Below are positions 1 to 8,656 of a stretch of 37,148 nt of DNA, in pieces (position 1 is the first letter of the stretch; the number at the start of each line of letters is the position of its first letter). The stretch is from an uncultured Clostridia bacterium (GTDB lineage: Bacteria > Bacillota > Clostridia > Christensenellales > Borkfalkiaceae). The notes under the pieces are model-generated. The model had not been told where the DNA came from, searched no databases, and saw nothing but the letters and a program-made list of their open reading frames with translations. The DNA lies in the NCBI GenBank assembly GCA_949878885.1, contig CATLBN010000019.1:1-37148 (forward strand), read 5' to 3'. The position numbers and the translations under genes were made by a program.

Positions 1-112
1 ACGCCATTACCATAGTGATAGCTGCGGTCAGAGTGGTCTTGCCGTGGTCAACGTGGCCGATTGTGCCAATGTTAACGTGGGGCTTGCTGTTGTCGTACTT
101 AGCCTTTGCCAT
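1..112 (-). CDS. tuf: Elongation factor Tu, N-terminal fragment (runs off the left edge)
   Basis: EF-Tu is the GTPase that carries aminoacyl-tRNA to the ribosome A site. Only the first 37 codons are here. They start [20 protein letters not shown] and continue into the G1/P-loop GHVDHGKTT, which is diagnostic for EF-Tu. The ATG at 112 has a good Shine-Dalgarno AGGAG (121-125) about 8 bases upstream. The gene lies downstream of fusA in the classic rpsL-rpsG-fusA-tuf order, 292 bases away. That gap contains a candidate extra promoter, so tuf may be made both from the str operon and independently, as is common for this very abundant protein. Confidence 0.97.
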   Translation of the reverse strand, partial: MAKAKYDNSKPHVNIGTIGHVDHGKTTLTAAITMVMA

Positions 113-225
113 TTTTGTTTCTCCTATAAAAATATTTTATAAAAATGATAACTTCCGTCTTTCGACGTCGCAGCTATCTATCATTGACTTTGCTGCTTTT
201 ACGCGTTTTTTTACGCCGTGCCTAT

Positions 226-254
226 ATTATATATTAAAAATATTAAAAACACAA
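226..254 (-). promoter_or_regulatory. Candidate tuf promoter
   Basis: On the minus strand a perfect -10 TATAAT (226-231) lies 17 bases from a weak -35 TTGTGT (249-254). It would start transcription near 219, giving a leader of about 107 nt before tuf. That leader contains a small GAAA-tetraloop hairpin (156-167, CGTC/GACG). The -35 matches in only three positions, so this is a candidate. Readthrough from the str operon is equally possible. Confidence 0.4.
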
Positions 255-404
255 TTAAAAAACGCAAATTTTTTAACTTTTTTTGCCGTTAATTGGCAAT
301 TTACAAAACGCAGAAACGCCGCAGCCGCATATGTGTTTATGCGGTAAAAAGCCGGTTAAAAAACCTTAACGTTTAAACTGCGTACAAAAAGTTATGCGTT
401 TTGT

Positions 405-2510
405 TTAGTTCTTTTTGGCGCGCTCGCCTATAACCTTTTCGGCAACGCTTCTGGGAACTTCCGCATAGTGGTCGAACTGCATTGTGAACTGACCGCGGCC
501 CTGCGTACGCGAACGGAGGTCGGTTGCATATCCGAACATTTCGGAAAGAGGCACTTCCGCATCCACCACTTTTGCGCCCGCTCTGTCGTCCGTGGAAACT
601 ATAGTTCCGCGGCGTGCGGTAACGTTGCCCATTATATCGCCGAAATAATCGTCGGGGGTAATAACTTCAACTTTCATTATAGGTTCCAAAAGCACGGGTT
701 TAGCCTTTGCCATACCGTCTTTAAAGCCCATAGAGCCTGCAATTTGGAAAGCCATTTCCGACGAGTCTACTTCGTGATAGCTGCCGTCGTAAACCTGAAT
801 TTTAAAGTCAACCACTTCATAACCGGCCAAAAATCCGTTTTTAGCCGCTCCGCGGATACCCTTGTCTATTGCGGGAATGTATTCTTTGGGGATTGAACCG
901 CCTACGGTTAAATCTTCGAATACGTAACCGGAAGCCGGTTCGCCCGGAATAAGATGAAGTTTACAATGTCCGTACTGACCTTTACCGCCCGACTGACGCT
1001 TGTACATTCCTTCGCAGTCCACAGCCTGACGGATAGTTTCGCGGTAGGCAACCTGAGGCGCGCCTACGTTTGCTTCCACTTTAAACTCTCTCAAAAGCCT
1101 GTCTACTATAATATCAAGGTGCAATTCGCCCATACCTGCGATAATAGTCTGACCGGTTTCTTGGTCGGTATAGGTCTTAAACGTGGGGTCCTCTTCGGCA
1201 AGTTTGATAAGCGCCATAGTCATTTTTTCCTGACCCGCTTTTGTTTTAGGCTCGATTGAGAGCTGAATAACGGGGTCGGAGAACGTCATCTGTTCCAAAA
1301 CTATAGGATGCTTTTCGTCGCAGAGCGTATCGCCCGTTGTGGTATCTTTCAATCCCACTATGGCGCAGATATCGCCTGAATAAACTTTGGGAATTTCGGT
1401 ACGCGTATTTGCGTGCATCTGCACAAGGCGGCCTACGCGTTCCTTTTTACCTTTTATAGAGTTATAAACGTAAGAGCCTGATTCAAGTACGCCGGAATAT
1501 GCTCTGAAATAAGCAAGACGTCCTACAAACGGGTCGGTTGCTATTTTGAACGCAAGACCTGCAAACGGTTCTTCGTCAGAAGTCTTTCTTTCTTCCTCAG
1601 CGCCCGTATCGGGGTTAACGCCTTTAACGTGTGCAACGTCTACGGGAGAGGGCAGATAATCTATAACAGCGTCCAAGAGCATTTGAACGCCCTTGTTTTT
1701 GTATGACGAACCGCAAAGCACGGGTGTGCATTTCATAGCGATTGTAGCTTTTCTCAAACCGCGGCGGATTTCTTCGGGAGTAAGTTCCATAGTTTCAAGG
1801 AACTTTTCCATAAGCTCGTCGTCGCCTTCGGCTGCCGCTTCCATAACCGCCATATGCGCTTCTTCTGCGGCGTCTTTCAAATCTGCCGGAATTTCATCTC
1901 TGTGATATTGCTTGCCGTCGTCGGAATCGTAAATTTCCGCGTTCATTTCAACAAGGTCTACTATTCCGCAGAAAGTATCTTCCTTACCTATGGGAAGTTC
2001 TATGGGAACGGGATTGGCGTTAAGTCTTTCCCGCATCATATTTACGGCGCGCTGGAAGTTTGCGCCGTTGATATCCATTTTATTTACGTATGCTATACGG
2101 GGTACGCAATATTTATCTGCCTGACGCCAAACGGTTTCGGACTGAGGCTCAACGCCGCCTTTTGCGCAGAAGGTTGCAACCGCGCCGTCGAGCACGCGCA
2201 GAGAGCGCTCTACTTCTACGGTAAAGTCAACGTGTCCCGGAGTATCGATAATGTTTATGCGGCATTCGTCTTTTTTGGTAAGTCCCGTTCTTGTCCAGTG
2301 GCAGGTTGTAGCCGCCGACGTAATAGTTATACCGCGCTCCTGCTCCTGAACCATCCAGTCCATAGTAGCGGTGCCGTCGTGCGTTTCGCCTATTTTATGA
2401 TTTATACCGGTATAGTACAAAATACGCTCTGTAGTAGTGGTTTTACCTGCGTCGATATGCGCCATTATTCCGATATTTCTGGTATGCAGTAAATCGTAAT
2501 CTCTTGCCAT
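405..2510 (-). CDS. fusA: Elongation factor G
   Basis: EF-G is the translocase GTPase that moves tRNAs and mRNA through the ribosome and, with RRF, recycles ribosomes. The 701 residues are full family length. The G1 motif AHIDAGKTT follows the start, and DTPGHVDF (G3) and NKMD (G4) are present. Domains II to V continue to the end, with the conserved domain IV stretch around [10 protein letters not shown]. The start ATG has an AGAGG-type ribosome binding site and sits 12 bases after rpsG, as expected for cotranscription. Nothing looks truncated. Confidence 0.98.
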   Translation of the reverse strand: MARDYDLLHTRNIGIMAHIDAGKTTTTERILYYTGINHKIGETHDGTATMDWMVQEQERGITITSAATTCHWTRTGLTKKDECRINIIDTPGHVDFTVEVERSLRVLDGAVATFCAKGGVEPQSETVWRQADKYCVPRIAYVNKMDINGANFQRAVNMMRERLNANPVPIELPIGKEDTFCGIVDLVEMNAEIYDSDDGKQYHRDEIPADLKDAAEEAHMAVMEAAAEGDDELMEKFLETMELTPEEIRRGLRKATIAMKCTPVLCGSSYKNKGVQMLLDAVIDYLPSPVDVAHVKGVNPDTGAEEERKTSDEEPFAGLAFKIATDPFVGRLAYFRAYSGVLESGSYVYNSIKGKKERVGRLVQMHANTRTEIPKVYSGDICAIVGLKDTTTGDTLCDEKHPIVLEQMTFSDPVIQLSIEPKTKAGQEKMTMALIKLAEEDPTFKTYTDQETGQTIIAGMGELHLDIIVDRLLREFKVEANVGAPQVAYRETIRQAVDCEGMYKRQSGGKGQYGHCKLHLIPGEPASGYVFEDLTVGGSIPKEYIPAIDKGIRGAAKNGFLAGYEVVDFKIQVYDGSYHEVDSSEMAFQIAGSMGFKDGMAKAKPVLLEPIMKVEVITPDDYFGDIMGNVTARRGTIVSTDDRAGAKVVDAEVPLSEMFGYATDLRSRTQGRGQFTMQFDHYAEVPRSVAEKVIGERAKKN

Positions 2511-2522
2511 AAATTACCTCTT

Positions 2523-2993
2523 TCAGAAACGGAAGTGCGCAAACGCTTTGTTCGCTTCTGCCATTCTGTGCGTATCTTCCTTCTTTTTAACCGCGCCGCC
2601 CGCATTGTTGTATGCGTCTATAAGCTCTGCCGCAAGTTTAGAGCTCATTTCGCGCTCGCTTCTTTTACGGGTTGCAATTACAAGCCAACGGATAGCAAGC
2701 GTTTGGCGTCTTTCCGGTCTGATTTCGATGGGAACCTGATAGTTGGCGCCGCCGATTCTCCTTGCCTTAACTTCCAATACGGGCATAATGTTATTCATTG
2801 CCGTTTCGAAAATTTCCATTGCGTCTTTACCGAGTTTTTCACTCATTTTATTAAAAGCGTCGTAAACGATGTTCTGTGCCGTTCCGCGCTTTCCGTCGTA
2901 CATAATCTGGTTTACAAGCTTTGTTACAACCTTGGAATTGTAGACGGGATCGGGTAATACGTCCCTCTTGGGAACGCCGCCTCTTCTGGGCAT
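2523..2993 (-). CDS. rpsG: 30S ribosomal protein S7
   Basis: S7 is the primary binding protein of the 16S rRNA 3' major domain and nucleates assembly of the 30S head. The 156-residue length is typical. The start [16 protein letters not shown] and the region [20 protein letters not shown] are conserved signatures. A strong GGAGG site precedes the ATG. It lies between rpsL and fusA, but the gap to rpsL is unusually long (283 bases) and full of hairpins. In E. coli S7 represses its own operon through the S12-S7 spacer, so the structure here may matter for regulation. Confidence 0.98.
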   Translation of the reverse strand: MPRRGGVPKRDVLPDPVYNSKVVTKLVNQIMYDGKRGTAQNIVYDAFNKMSEKLGKDAMEIFETAMNNIMPVLEVKARRIGGANYQVPIEIRPERRQTLAIRWLVIATRKRSEREMSSKLAAELIDAYNNAGGAVKKKEDTHRMAEANKAFAHFRF

Positions 2994-3077
2994 AGTTTTA
3001 TCCTCCTGAAAATTTTTTTACCGCAAAAATTTCTTACGAACGATTTGCGGAAAAGAGAACCGAAGTCTCTTTGTGCT

Positions 3078-3257
3078 GCGCGGCTTTATACCGCGCCTCG
3101 GAGGGTTGTCCTCCGCTTTAAGGGTTTTACCTTAAATAAGCTATTGCTTGCCTTATATGCTTTAAACAAACGGTTACAAGGTAGCAAATCTTCTCCGCCT
3201 TGCGGCGAATACTGCCTACTTTTATTCGGTAAGGGTGTATATTCCGAAACAAGTAGG
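3078..3257 (-). promoter_or_regulatory. Cluster of stem-loops in the rpsL-rpsG spacer
   Basis: The spacer is packed with inverted repeats. Perfect stems are 3078-3083/3091-3096 (GCGCGG/CCGCGC), 3099-3104/3110-3115 (CGGAGG/CCTCCG) and 3117-3123/3130-3136 (TTTAAGG/CCTTAAA). Further on come a CCGC-CTT-GCGG hairpin and a nested one in which CCTACTT pairs with AAGTAGG around TTCGG/CCGAA. The CCTAC segment could instead pair with the upstream GTAGCA, so two folds compete. No protein-coding signal is seen. A role in S7 feedback, mRNA processing or partial termination is inference. Confidence 0.55.
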
Positions 3258-3276
3258 GAACAAAAAAATATTTTAA

Positions 3277-3651
3277 TTATTTCTTGGGTTTTTTAGCGCC
3301 GTAGCGTGAACGGGCCTGCATACGTTTTGAAACGCCTGCGGTATCCAACGCGCCGCGTACGATGTGATAACGAACGCCGGGTAAATCCTTTACACGTCCG
3401 CCTCTGATTAACACCGATGAGTGCTCCTGCAAGTTATGACCTTCGCCGGGAATGTAAACGGTACCTTCCTGTTTGTTGGTCAAACGTACTCTTGCAATCT
3501 TTCTTATAGCCGAGTTGGGCTTTTTAGGCGTAGTCGTTGTAACGGAAAGACAAACTCCGCGCTTTTGTGGACAGTTGTCCAATATGGGCGACTTCGACTT
3601 GTAAACCTGCTTTTCTCTGCCGTGTCTGATAAGCTGATTGATTGTGGGCAT
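3277..3651 (-). CDS. rpsL: 30S ribosomal protein S12
   Basis: S12 sits at the decoding centre and controls accuracy; mutations here cause streptomycin resistance in many bacteria. The 124 residues match the family. The start [14 protein letters not shown], the decoding loop [12 protein letters not shown] and the [13 protein letters not shown] segment with a KKPKK tail are conserved. The lysine of the KPNS loop, the usual streptomycin-resistance position, is the sensitive-type Lys. It is the first gene of the str operon, with a GGAGG site and a leader of about 205 nt. The preceding gene is recG, not rpoC. Confidence 0.98.
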   Translation of the reverse strand: MPTINQLIRHGREKQVYKSKSPILDNCPQKRGVCLSVTTTTPKKPNSAIRKIARVRLTNKQEGTVYIPGEGHNLQEHSSVLIRGGRVKDLPGVRYHIVRGALDTAGVSKRMQARSRYGAKKPKK

Positions 3652-3864
3652 TTTTTACCTCCTTGTTTTATCGGGGACTCCCCGTGGAATATATCCCGCC
3701 TTGCCGCTTACCCTTAAAAGCGGAAAAGGGATGAACAAAATATTGTTTCGCGCAAATCTCGTTTTACTGCGATTTGTCGCTGTTTAAACCGCCGTATTAT
3801 TTATATATAAAGAAACGGCTTCCGCCCGTTTAGCGTAATAATCCATACTAAACGTGCGAAAGCT
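3652..3864 (-). promoter_or_regulatory. Structured 5' leader of the str operon
   Basis: There is no gene in this stretch of about 210 bases. It is the predicted untranslated leader of rpsL. It contains hairpins at 3672-3684 (CGGGG-ACT-CCCCG) and 3704-3723 (CCGCTT/AAGCGG). I recognise no known riboswitch or ribosomal-protein leader motif. A long structured leader on an operon encoding S7 fits feedback control, but this is inference. Confidence 0.45.
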
Positions 3865-3893
3865 ATTTTAACAGAGTAAATTCAACTTGTCAA
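3865..3893 (-). promoter_or_regulatory. Promoter of the str operon
   Basis: The -35 is a perfect TTGACA (3888-3893) and the -10 is TAAAAT (3865-3870), with an exact 17-base spacer on the minus strand. Transcription should start near 3858. It lies between the end of recG and rpsL, so the ribosomal operon starts here rather than reading through from an rpoBC region. Confidence 0.8.
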
Positions 3894-3957
3894 CAAAAAT
3901 TACGTAAAATTTGCCAATCTTTGGCTTTAAACGGCGATGAGCGCAACGGTTTTTAAA

Positions 3958-5964
3958 TTAATTCAAAATAACGTCTTTAAGACTGTCGTACTTGCGCGAC
4001 GCTATTAACGAAAGCTCCGCCGTATCGAAAGCGCCGGAAAACGCTTCGTCCGACAGCGCTTTTGCAGTAAACACCGTTTCTACGGGGAACTTTAAATTTT
4101 TAATTTCGGAAAGCATTCTTCCGCTTTGACGCGTTCCCATAAAATCTCCGCCGCCGCGCAGTCTTAAATCCGCTTCCGCAATTTCAAAGCCGTCGGCAGA
4201 ATTTTTAATTACAGAAAGCCTTGCGCGCGCTTCTTCGCTGTCGGACCCCATAAGCAGAAAGCAATAGCTTTTTTTATCGCCTCTGCCAACTCTGCCGCGA
4301 AGCTGGTGAAGCTGTGAAAGCCCGAACCGTTCTGCGTTGTAAATAATCATAACGGTAGCGTCGGGCACGTCTACGCCTACCTCTATTACGGTAGTAGAAA
4401 CCAAGCAGTCGTATTTTTTGTCCCGGAAATCCCGCATAATTTCGTTTTTCTGTTTTTCGCGCATTTTGCCGTGCAGCAGCGCTATGCGCACACCTGAAAG
4501 TTTGACTTTCAGTTCTTCGTACAACTCGGTTACAGACATAACCGTCCCTTCGTCGTCGCCTTCTATTTTAGGGCATACAAAATAAGTTTGATTGCCTGCC
4601 TTAGCTTGTCCGCAAACATACTTATACATATCCGAATACTTGCTTTCGGGTATGATTGACGTGGATATATCCTGCCGCAAACGCGGTTTATCCTTAATTG
4701 TAGCAACGTCCAAATCGCCGTAAAATATAAGCGACAGCGTACGAGGAATAGGAGTTGCCGACATAACCAAAACGTCGCAGTTTCCGCCTTTTTCAGACAG
4801 CGACGAACGCTGCGCAACGCCGAAGCGGTGCTGTTCGTCGCAAACCGCCAAGGCTAAATTTTTAAACTCTACGTCTTGCTGTAACACTGCGTGAGTGCCG
4901 CAAACTATATTTATATCGCCGCTTGCAAGCGCTTTTTTTATTTGCCTTTTTTCGGCAGCCGGCGTAGAACCCGTTAATACGGCTACGTTATATTCGGGAA
5001 AATATTTTTTCAAAAGCGCGGCATTTTGCTGTGCCAACACCTCGGTAGGGGCAAGCATTGCCGCCTGGTAACCTGATTTAACCCCCATATATATTGCGGC
5101 GAACGCTACCGCGGTTTTACCGCTGCCCACGTCGCCTTGCAGCAGCATATTCATTTTATGCGGAGATTTCAAACATTTAAACACGTTGGCTACCGCCGCG
5201 TTCTGCCCTTCGGTAAACTCAAACGGATAGCGCTTTTTAAACGCGTTTACTTCATTTTCCGTTACCGAATAAAAATTTAAACGCGCGTCGTCACGGCTCC
5301 CCTTTATAACTTTAAAAGCTGAAATAAGCAAAAAATATTCCTCTAACGCAATGCGTGCGGAAGCGTTTTTTACATCGTCGGAATTTTCGGGACAATGCAG
5401 TTTGCAATATGCTTCGTAAAGCGACATAAGCCCGTATTTTTTTATTAAAGACCCCGGTATATGGCTTGATATCCGTACTTTTTGAAGCGCCTGACGGATA
5501 GCGGCGCGCACTACGCCCTGCGTTAAACCGCCTGACAGCGAATACACGGGAATAAGCCCTTTTAAATTATTATTTCTGTCGGAACGTTCGAAAGAGGGAT
5601 TTACCATCTGGCAGCCCATACCGTATTTATTTTGCACTCTGCCGTAAAAAAAATATTCGCCGCGCATAAGTTTTTGCGCTACGTAAGGCTGGTTAAACCA
5701 AATTGCCGTAAACATAAGTCCGCGCTGCTGACACAGCGCTTTTACAAACGGACGCCGCGCATATTTGTTAACTTCTACATTAAGCACTTCTGCAACGGTT
5801 AAAATAACGTCGTTATGATATGCGTCGGAAAGCAGCGTAACTTTGCGCAAATCCAAATAGTCGCGCGGGTAGTGCTTTACAAGGTGTTCAACCGTATATA
5901 TATTGAGTTTATTAAAATCTTTTTCGCGTTTTTCCGAAATAAATTTAAGCGAATTCAAATCCAT
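3958..5964 (-). CDS. recG: ATP-dependent DNA helicase RecG
   Basis: RecG is a superfamily 2 helicase that drives branch migration and regresses stalled replication forks. The 668 residues cover the N-terminal wedge/OB domain (about 1-200), the Walker A GDVGSGKT (277-284), the DEQH box (376-379) and the C-terminal helicase lobe. That lobe contains QLRGRVGRG and the RecG-type LRLRGGGDFMGTRQSG. The start MDLNSLKFISEKREKDFNKL is typical. It is the last gene after yloU-fakA, as in Bacillus. A 9-bp hairpin (5982-6003) separates it from fakA. Only a weak hairpin (3913-3925) follows, with no clear T-tract. Confidence 0.97.
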   Translation of the reverse strand: MDLNSLKFISEKREKDFNKLNIYTVEHLVKHYPRDYLDLRKVTLLSDAYHNDVILTVAEVLNVEVNKYARRPFVKALCQQRGLMFTAIWFNQPYVAQKLMRGEYFFYGRVQNKYGMGCQMVNPSFERSDRNNNLKGLIPVYSLSGGLTQGVVRAAIRQALQKVRISSHIPGSLIKKYGLMSLYEAYCKLHCPENSDDVKNASARIALEEYFLLISAFKVIKGSRDDARLNFYSVTENEVNAFKKRYPFEFTEGQNAAVANVFKCLKSPHKMNMLLQGDVGSGKTAVAFAAIYMGVKSGYQAAMLAPTEVLAQQNAALLKKYFPEYNVAVLTGSTPAAEKRQIKKALASGDINIVCGTHAVLQQDVEFKNLALAVCDEQHRFGVAQRSSLSEKGGNCDVLVMSATPIPRTLSLIFYGDLDVATIKDKPRLRQDISTSIIPESKYSDMYKYVCGQAKAGNQTYFVCPKIEGDDEGTVMSVTELYEELKVKLSGVRIALLHGKMREKQKNEIMRDFRDKKYDCLVSTTVIEVGVDVPDATVMIIYNAERFGLSQLHQLRGRVGRGDKKSYCFLLMGSDSEEARARLSVIKNSADGFEIAEADLRLRGGGDFMGTRQSGRMLSEIKNLKFPVETVFTAKALSDEAFSGAFDTAELSLIASRKYDSLKDVILN

Positions 5965-5981
5965 AATACAAATAAATTTAT

Positions 5982-6003
5982 AGGGAAGACTACTGTCTTC
6001 CCT
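5982..6003 (-). other. Intercistronic hairpin between fakA and recG
   Basis: A perfect 9-bp stem (AGGGAAGAC/GTCTTCCCT) has a 4-base loop. Downstream on the minus strand comes ATAAATTTATTT rather than a T-run. It could be a processing or stability element, or a weak terminator that tunes recG. It is too imperfect to call a terminator. Confidence 0.45.
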
Positions 6004-6029
6004 AAACGGTTTTTTCTTTTTACGGCAGC

Positions 6030-7685
6030 TTATTCAAGCGACACCATATAATAGTAAACGGGCTGACCGCCGAAGTGGAAATCCACGTCGCAGTCGGGAT
6101 ACGTTTCCGAAACCTTAGCCGCCAAAGCTTCGGCGGATTCCTCCGTTACGCCCTCTCCGTAATACAAAGTAATCATTTCGTGCTCGTCGTTTTTAAGCGC
6201 TTTTATAAGCTTCAAAGTGGTTTCGTCTATATTTTCGCCCTTGGCAAGAATGCGCTTGTTATCCAACCCTATAATGTCGCCTTCTTTAAGCTTAAAGCCG
6301 TTCATTGTAGTATTGCGCACGGCATAGGTAACCTGACCTGACGCAACGTTGTCTATTGAGTGGGTCATATTGGTTTTGTTTTCCGGTACGGAAGCTTCGG
6401 GGTTAAACGAAAGCGCCGCCGAAAATCCCTGCGCAACGTTTTTAGTGGGAATTACGTGAATGGTTCTGTTTGTAACAAGGTCTTTCGCCTGTTCTGCGGC
6501 AAGTATTACGTTGCCGTTATTGGGGAACACGAATACGTTTGCCGCGTTGATTTTCTGCACCGCGTCGGCAATATCCTGCGCAGACGGGTTCATTGTCTGT
6601 CCGCCCTCTATTACCTTGTCGCACATTAAATCCTTAAATATTTCTTCAAGTCCCTTGCCTGCGCAAATGGCAAGCATACCCATTTCTTTCTTTTCCGCTT
6701 CGAGCTTGGCTTTGAGAGCGCGGTTCTCCTCAAGCATATTTTCTATTTTTATTCTGTCCAGCTCGCCTAATTCCAATGCGTACGAAAGCGCAACGCCCGG
6801 AGTGTTGGTATGCACGTGAATTTTAACAAGCTCCAAATCGCCTATGCATATAACGCTGTCGCCTATTTGCATAAGCTTTTCTTTAAGTTTGTCTATATCT
6901 GCAAGCGTGGTTATTTTCTTTAAATTTATAACGAAAAATTCGGTGCAATAAGCAAACTCTATATCGCCCAAATCAAGATTTATTATATCGGAATTATCTC
7001 CGAATACGTCGTCTTCGGTCTTTTTGCCGTCCTGCGCTTCCGTAGGAATTTCTCCCAGCTCGCTCTCGTCGCCGGAAATAGCGGCAAGAAATCCGCGCAT
7101 AATAGTCATTAATCCCACACCGCCGGAATCCACAACGCCCGCTTTTTTAAGCACGGGCAAAAGCTCCGGAGTGCGCGCAAGCGCTTCGTCGCCAACAGCG
7201 ATAAGCGCGGTTAAAAATTCTACAAAGTCTTTGTGTTTGCTTGCAAGCTTTGCCGCGGATTCGCTCATAAGACGGACTACCGTTAAAATAGTGCCCTCTT
7301 TGGGAATTGCAACCGCGCCGTATGCAACTTTTGACCCGGCTTCCATTGCTTTTGCAAACGTTTTTGTATCAAAACTGTCTTTAGTATCTCTTATAACCGA
7401 ACAAATTCCGCGGAAAATCTGCGAAGAAATAACGCCCGAATTGCCGCGCGCGCCTTTGAGCGCGCCTTTTGAAACTGCATCGCAAATTTCCTGAAAACGG
7501 TTTGACGAGCAGGCGTTCATTTCTTTAACCGACGACTGCATAGTAAGCGACATATTTGTTCCCGTATCTCCGTCGGGTACGGGGAAAACGTTAAGAGCGT
7601 CAACTTTGGCTCTGTTTATTTCAAGCATTCTCGCACCGGAAGCGACCATTTTACGAAATTCGGTGCTGTTGATTGTTTTTTGCAT
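6030..7685 (-). CDS. fakA: Fatty acid kinase catalytic subunit (DAK2/YloV family)
   Basis: FakA phosphorylates fatty acids held by a DegV-family FakB partner, feeding exogenous fatty acids into phospholipid synthesis in Firmicutes. The 551 residues have the family layout: an N-terminal DhaL/DAK2 ATP-binding domain with VFPVPDGDTGTNM (Asp ligands at about 38-40) and GARGNSGVISSQ, followed by the central and C-terminal FakA domains. Gene order yloU-fakA-recG matches Bacillus. A DegV-family protein is encoded at 26082-26927. A terminator-like hairpin precedes the gene, and TTAAGA-17-TACAAT just upstream of the ATG could be its own weak promoter. Confidence 0.93.
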   Translation of the reverse strand: MQKTINSTEFRKMVASGARMLEINRAKVDALNVFPVPDGDTGTNMSLTMQSSVKEMNACSSNRFQEICDAVSKGALKGARGNSGVISSQIFRGICSVIRDTKDSFDTKTFAKAMEAGSKVAYGAVAIPKEGTILTVVRLMSESAAKLASKHKDFVEFLTALIAVGDEALARTPELLPVLKKAGVVDSGGVGLMTIMRGFLAAISGDESELGEIPTEAQDGKKTEDDVFGDNSDIINLDLGDIEFAYCTEFFVINLKKITTLADIDKLKEKLMQIGDSVICIGDLELVKIHVHTNTPGVALSYALELGELDRIKIENMLEENRALKAKLEAEKKEMGMLAICAGKGLEEIFKDLMCDKVIEGGQTMNPSAQDIADAVQKINAANVFVFPNNGNVILAAEQAKDLVTNRTIHVIPTKNVAQGFSAALSFNPEASVPENKTNMTHSIDNVASGQVTYAVRNTTMNGFKLKEGDIIGLDNKRILAKGENIDETTLKLIKALKNDEHEMITLYYGEGVTEESAEALAAKVSETYPDCDVDFHFGGQPVYYYMVSLE

Positions 7686-7762
7686 ATTACTCCTAAACTT
7701 CTTTATTGTATAAATTGTAAAGTGTATTCTTAATTAAAAAGTAAAAACGCTTTTGCACAAAC

Positions 7763-7802
7763 ACAAAAAAGGGGCAGCCGAAATTATTAAAGCTTTACCC
7801 CT
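7763..7802 (-). terminator. Terminator-like hairpin directly after yloU
   Basis: On the minus strand AGGGG...CCCCT (770-774 paired with 798-802) with an inner AGC/GCT pair forms a stem. It is followed by a run of six or more T and overlaps the last codons of yloU. It would stop, or partly stop, transcripts before fakA. Confidence 0.5.
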
Positions 7803-8137
7803 ATTATGTTTACGTTGACAGTGTCCACTATCATTCCAGTGAACCGTTCAACTTTGTATTTAACGCTCTCTTTCAGCGACTCGGCAACGGCGTTAATTGA
7901 TACGCCGTATTTTATTATAACGTTAACGTCTATAAATATTCTGTCGCCGGAAGTAGCAACCTTAATGCCTCTGCCGTCGGGCTGCTTTTTCAAAAGTTCC
8001 GAAAGAGAATCGCCTATGCTCCGCGCCGCGGTGCCCACAATGCCGTAACATTCGAGCGCAGCGTTTTTAGCCACCTTGGCGATGGCTTGGTCGGATATTG
8101 AAATTTTACCGTAAACGTTGCTTGTATTGACCGACAT
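7787..8137 (-). CDS. Asp23/Gls24 family envelope stress protein (YloU)
   Basis: This small family is widespread in Firmicutes, associates with the membrane or envelope, and is linked to alkaline and cell-wall stress; its molecular role is not settled. The 116 residues start with YGKISISDQAIAKVAKNAALECYGIVG, which matches the family start (GkI.Is..vi..IA..aa.e..GV.gm). The body alternates strands and helices, ending in VDTVNVNIIGVKL. A GGAG site precedes the ATG. It sits next to fakA, as yloU does in Bacillus, and diverges from rpmB. There is no transmembrane segment. Confidence 0.92.
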   Translation of the reverse strand: MSVNTSNVYGKISISDQAIAKVAKNAALECYGIVGTAARSIGDSLSELLKKQPDGRGIKVATSGDRIFIDVNVIIKYGVSINAVAESLKESVKYKVERFTGMIVDTVNVNIIGVKL

Positions 8138-8280
8138 TTTTTCTCCTTTTGCCTTGTTATTTTATACCATACATTATAATTTTGCAAGTGTTTGCCGACG
8201 AATATCCGAAATTCGTTGAATTTTGATTAAAATTATTTTGCAAATTTGACAAAAATTTAAAACTTTAAAGCCGTTTTTGA

Positions 8281-8309
8281 TTGATTTTTTTTAAGATGAG
8301 TGTTATATT
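8281..8309 (+). promoter_or_regulatory. rpmB promoter
   Basis: TTGATT (8281-8286), a 17-base spacer and TATATT (8304-8309). The transcript would start near 8316, leaving a leader of about 80 nt. That leader carries a CGGGG-TTTT-CCCCG hairpin (8354-8367) before the ribosome binding site. Confidence 0.5.
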
Positions 8310-8394
8310 TAGTTAGGTCGCTTAAAACAACGGCTTTATTTTCAGCTGATTTTCGGGGTTTTCCCCGAGGGAATAACCCACGGAGGTGTAATTT

Positions 8395-8577
8395 ATGTCG
8401 AGAGTATGCAGCGTATGCGGAAAAGGTCAAACAACGGGTAACAACGTAAGCCACTCCAAACGCAGGACGAGAAGAACGTTTAAAGCAAACGTTCAAAAAG
8501 TTTCGTACCTTAACGGAGGCAAACAGGTTACGGGTTACGTTTGCACAAGATGCCTTAAAACCGTTGAGCGCGTATAA
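8395..8577 (+). CDS. rpmB: 50S ribosomal protein L28
   Basis: L28 is a small 50S protein near the E site and is needed for normal subunit assembly. The 60 residues start [21 protein letters not shown]. The [19 protein letters not shown] segment is the family signature. Two CxxC pairs (CSVCG near the start, CTRCLK near the end) make this the zinc-binding C+ form. A strong GGAGGTG lies seven bases before the ATG. It is a single-gene unit that diverges from yloU, the same arrangement as in Bacillus. Confidence 0.97.
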   Translation: MSRVCSVCGKGQTTGNNVSHSKRRTRRTFKANVQKVSYLNGGKQVTGYVCTRCLKTVERV

Positions 8578-8610
8578 TTTATACGTGCTATTTCAGCAAT
8601 ATAAAAATTC

Positions 8611-8645
8611 AGCCGTCCGCCGAATATTCGGCGGACGGCTTTTTG
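8611..8645. terminator. Bidirectional terminator between rpmB and the LRR lipoprotein gene
   Basis: A perfect 30-base palindrome (8611-8640) can form a stem of about 13 bp around a short loop. It has TTTTTG on the plus side and an A-rich left flank on the other. It serves rpmB and probably also the convergent gene ending at 8657. Confidence 0.9.
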
Positions 8646-8656
8646 TTGTCCGTATT

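Noticed and set aside
1854-2492. Long plus-strand open frames opposite fusA and other minus-strand genes
   Set aside because: They are mirror frames of well-supported genes, have no ribosome sites and give no recognisable protein pattern.
3913-3925. Terminator of recG
   Set aside because: GCCAA/TTGGC is a 5-bp stem with a short loop and no real T-run on the minus strand.
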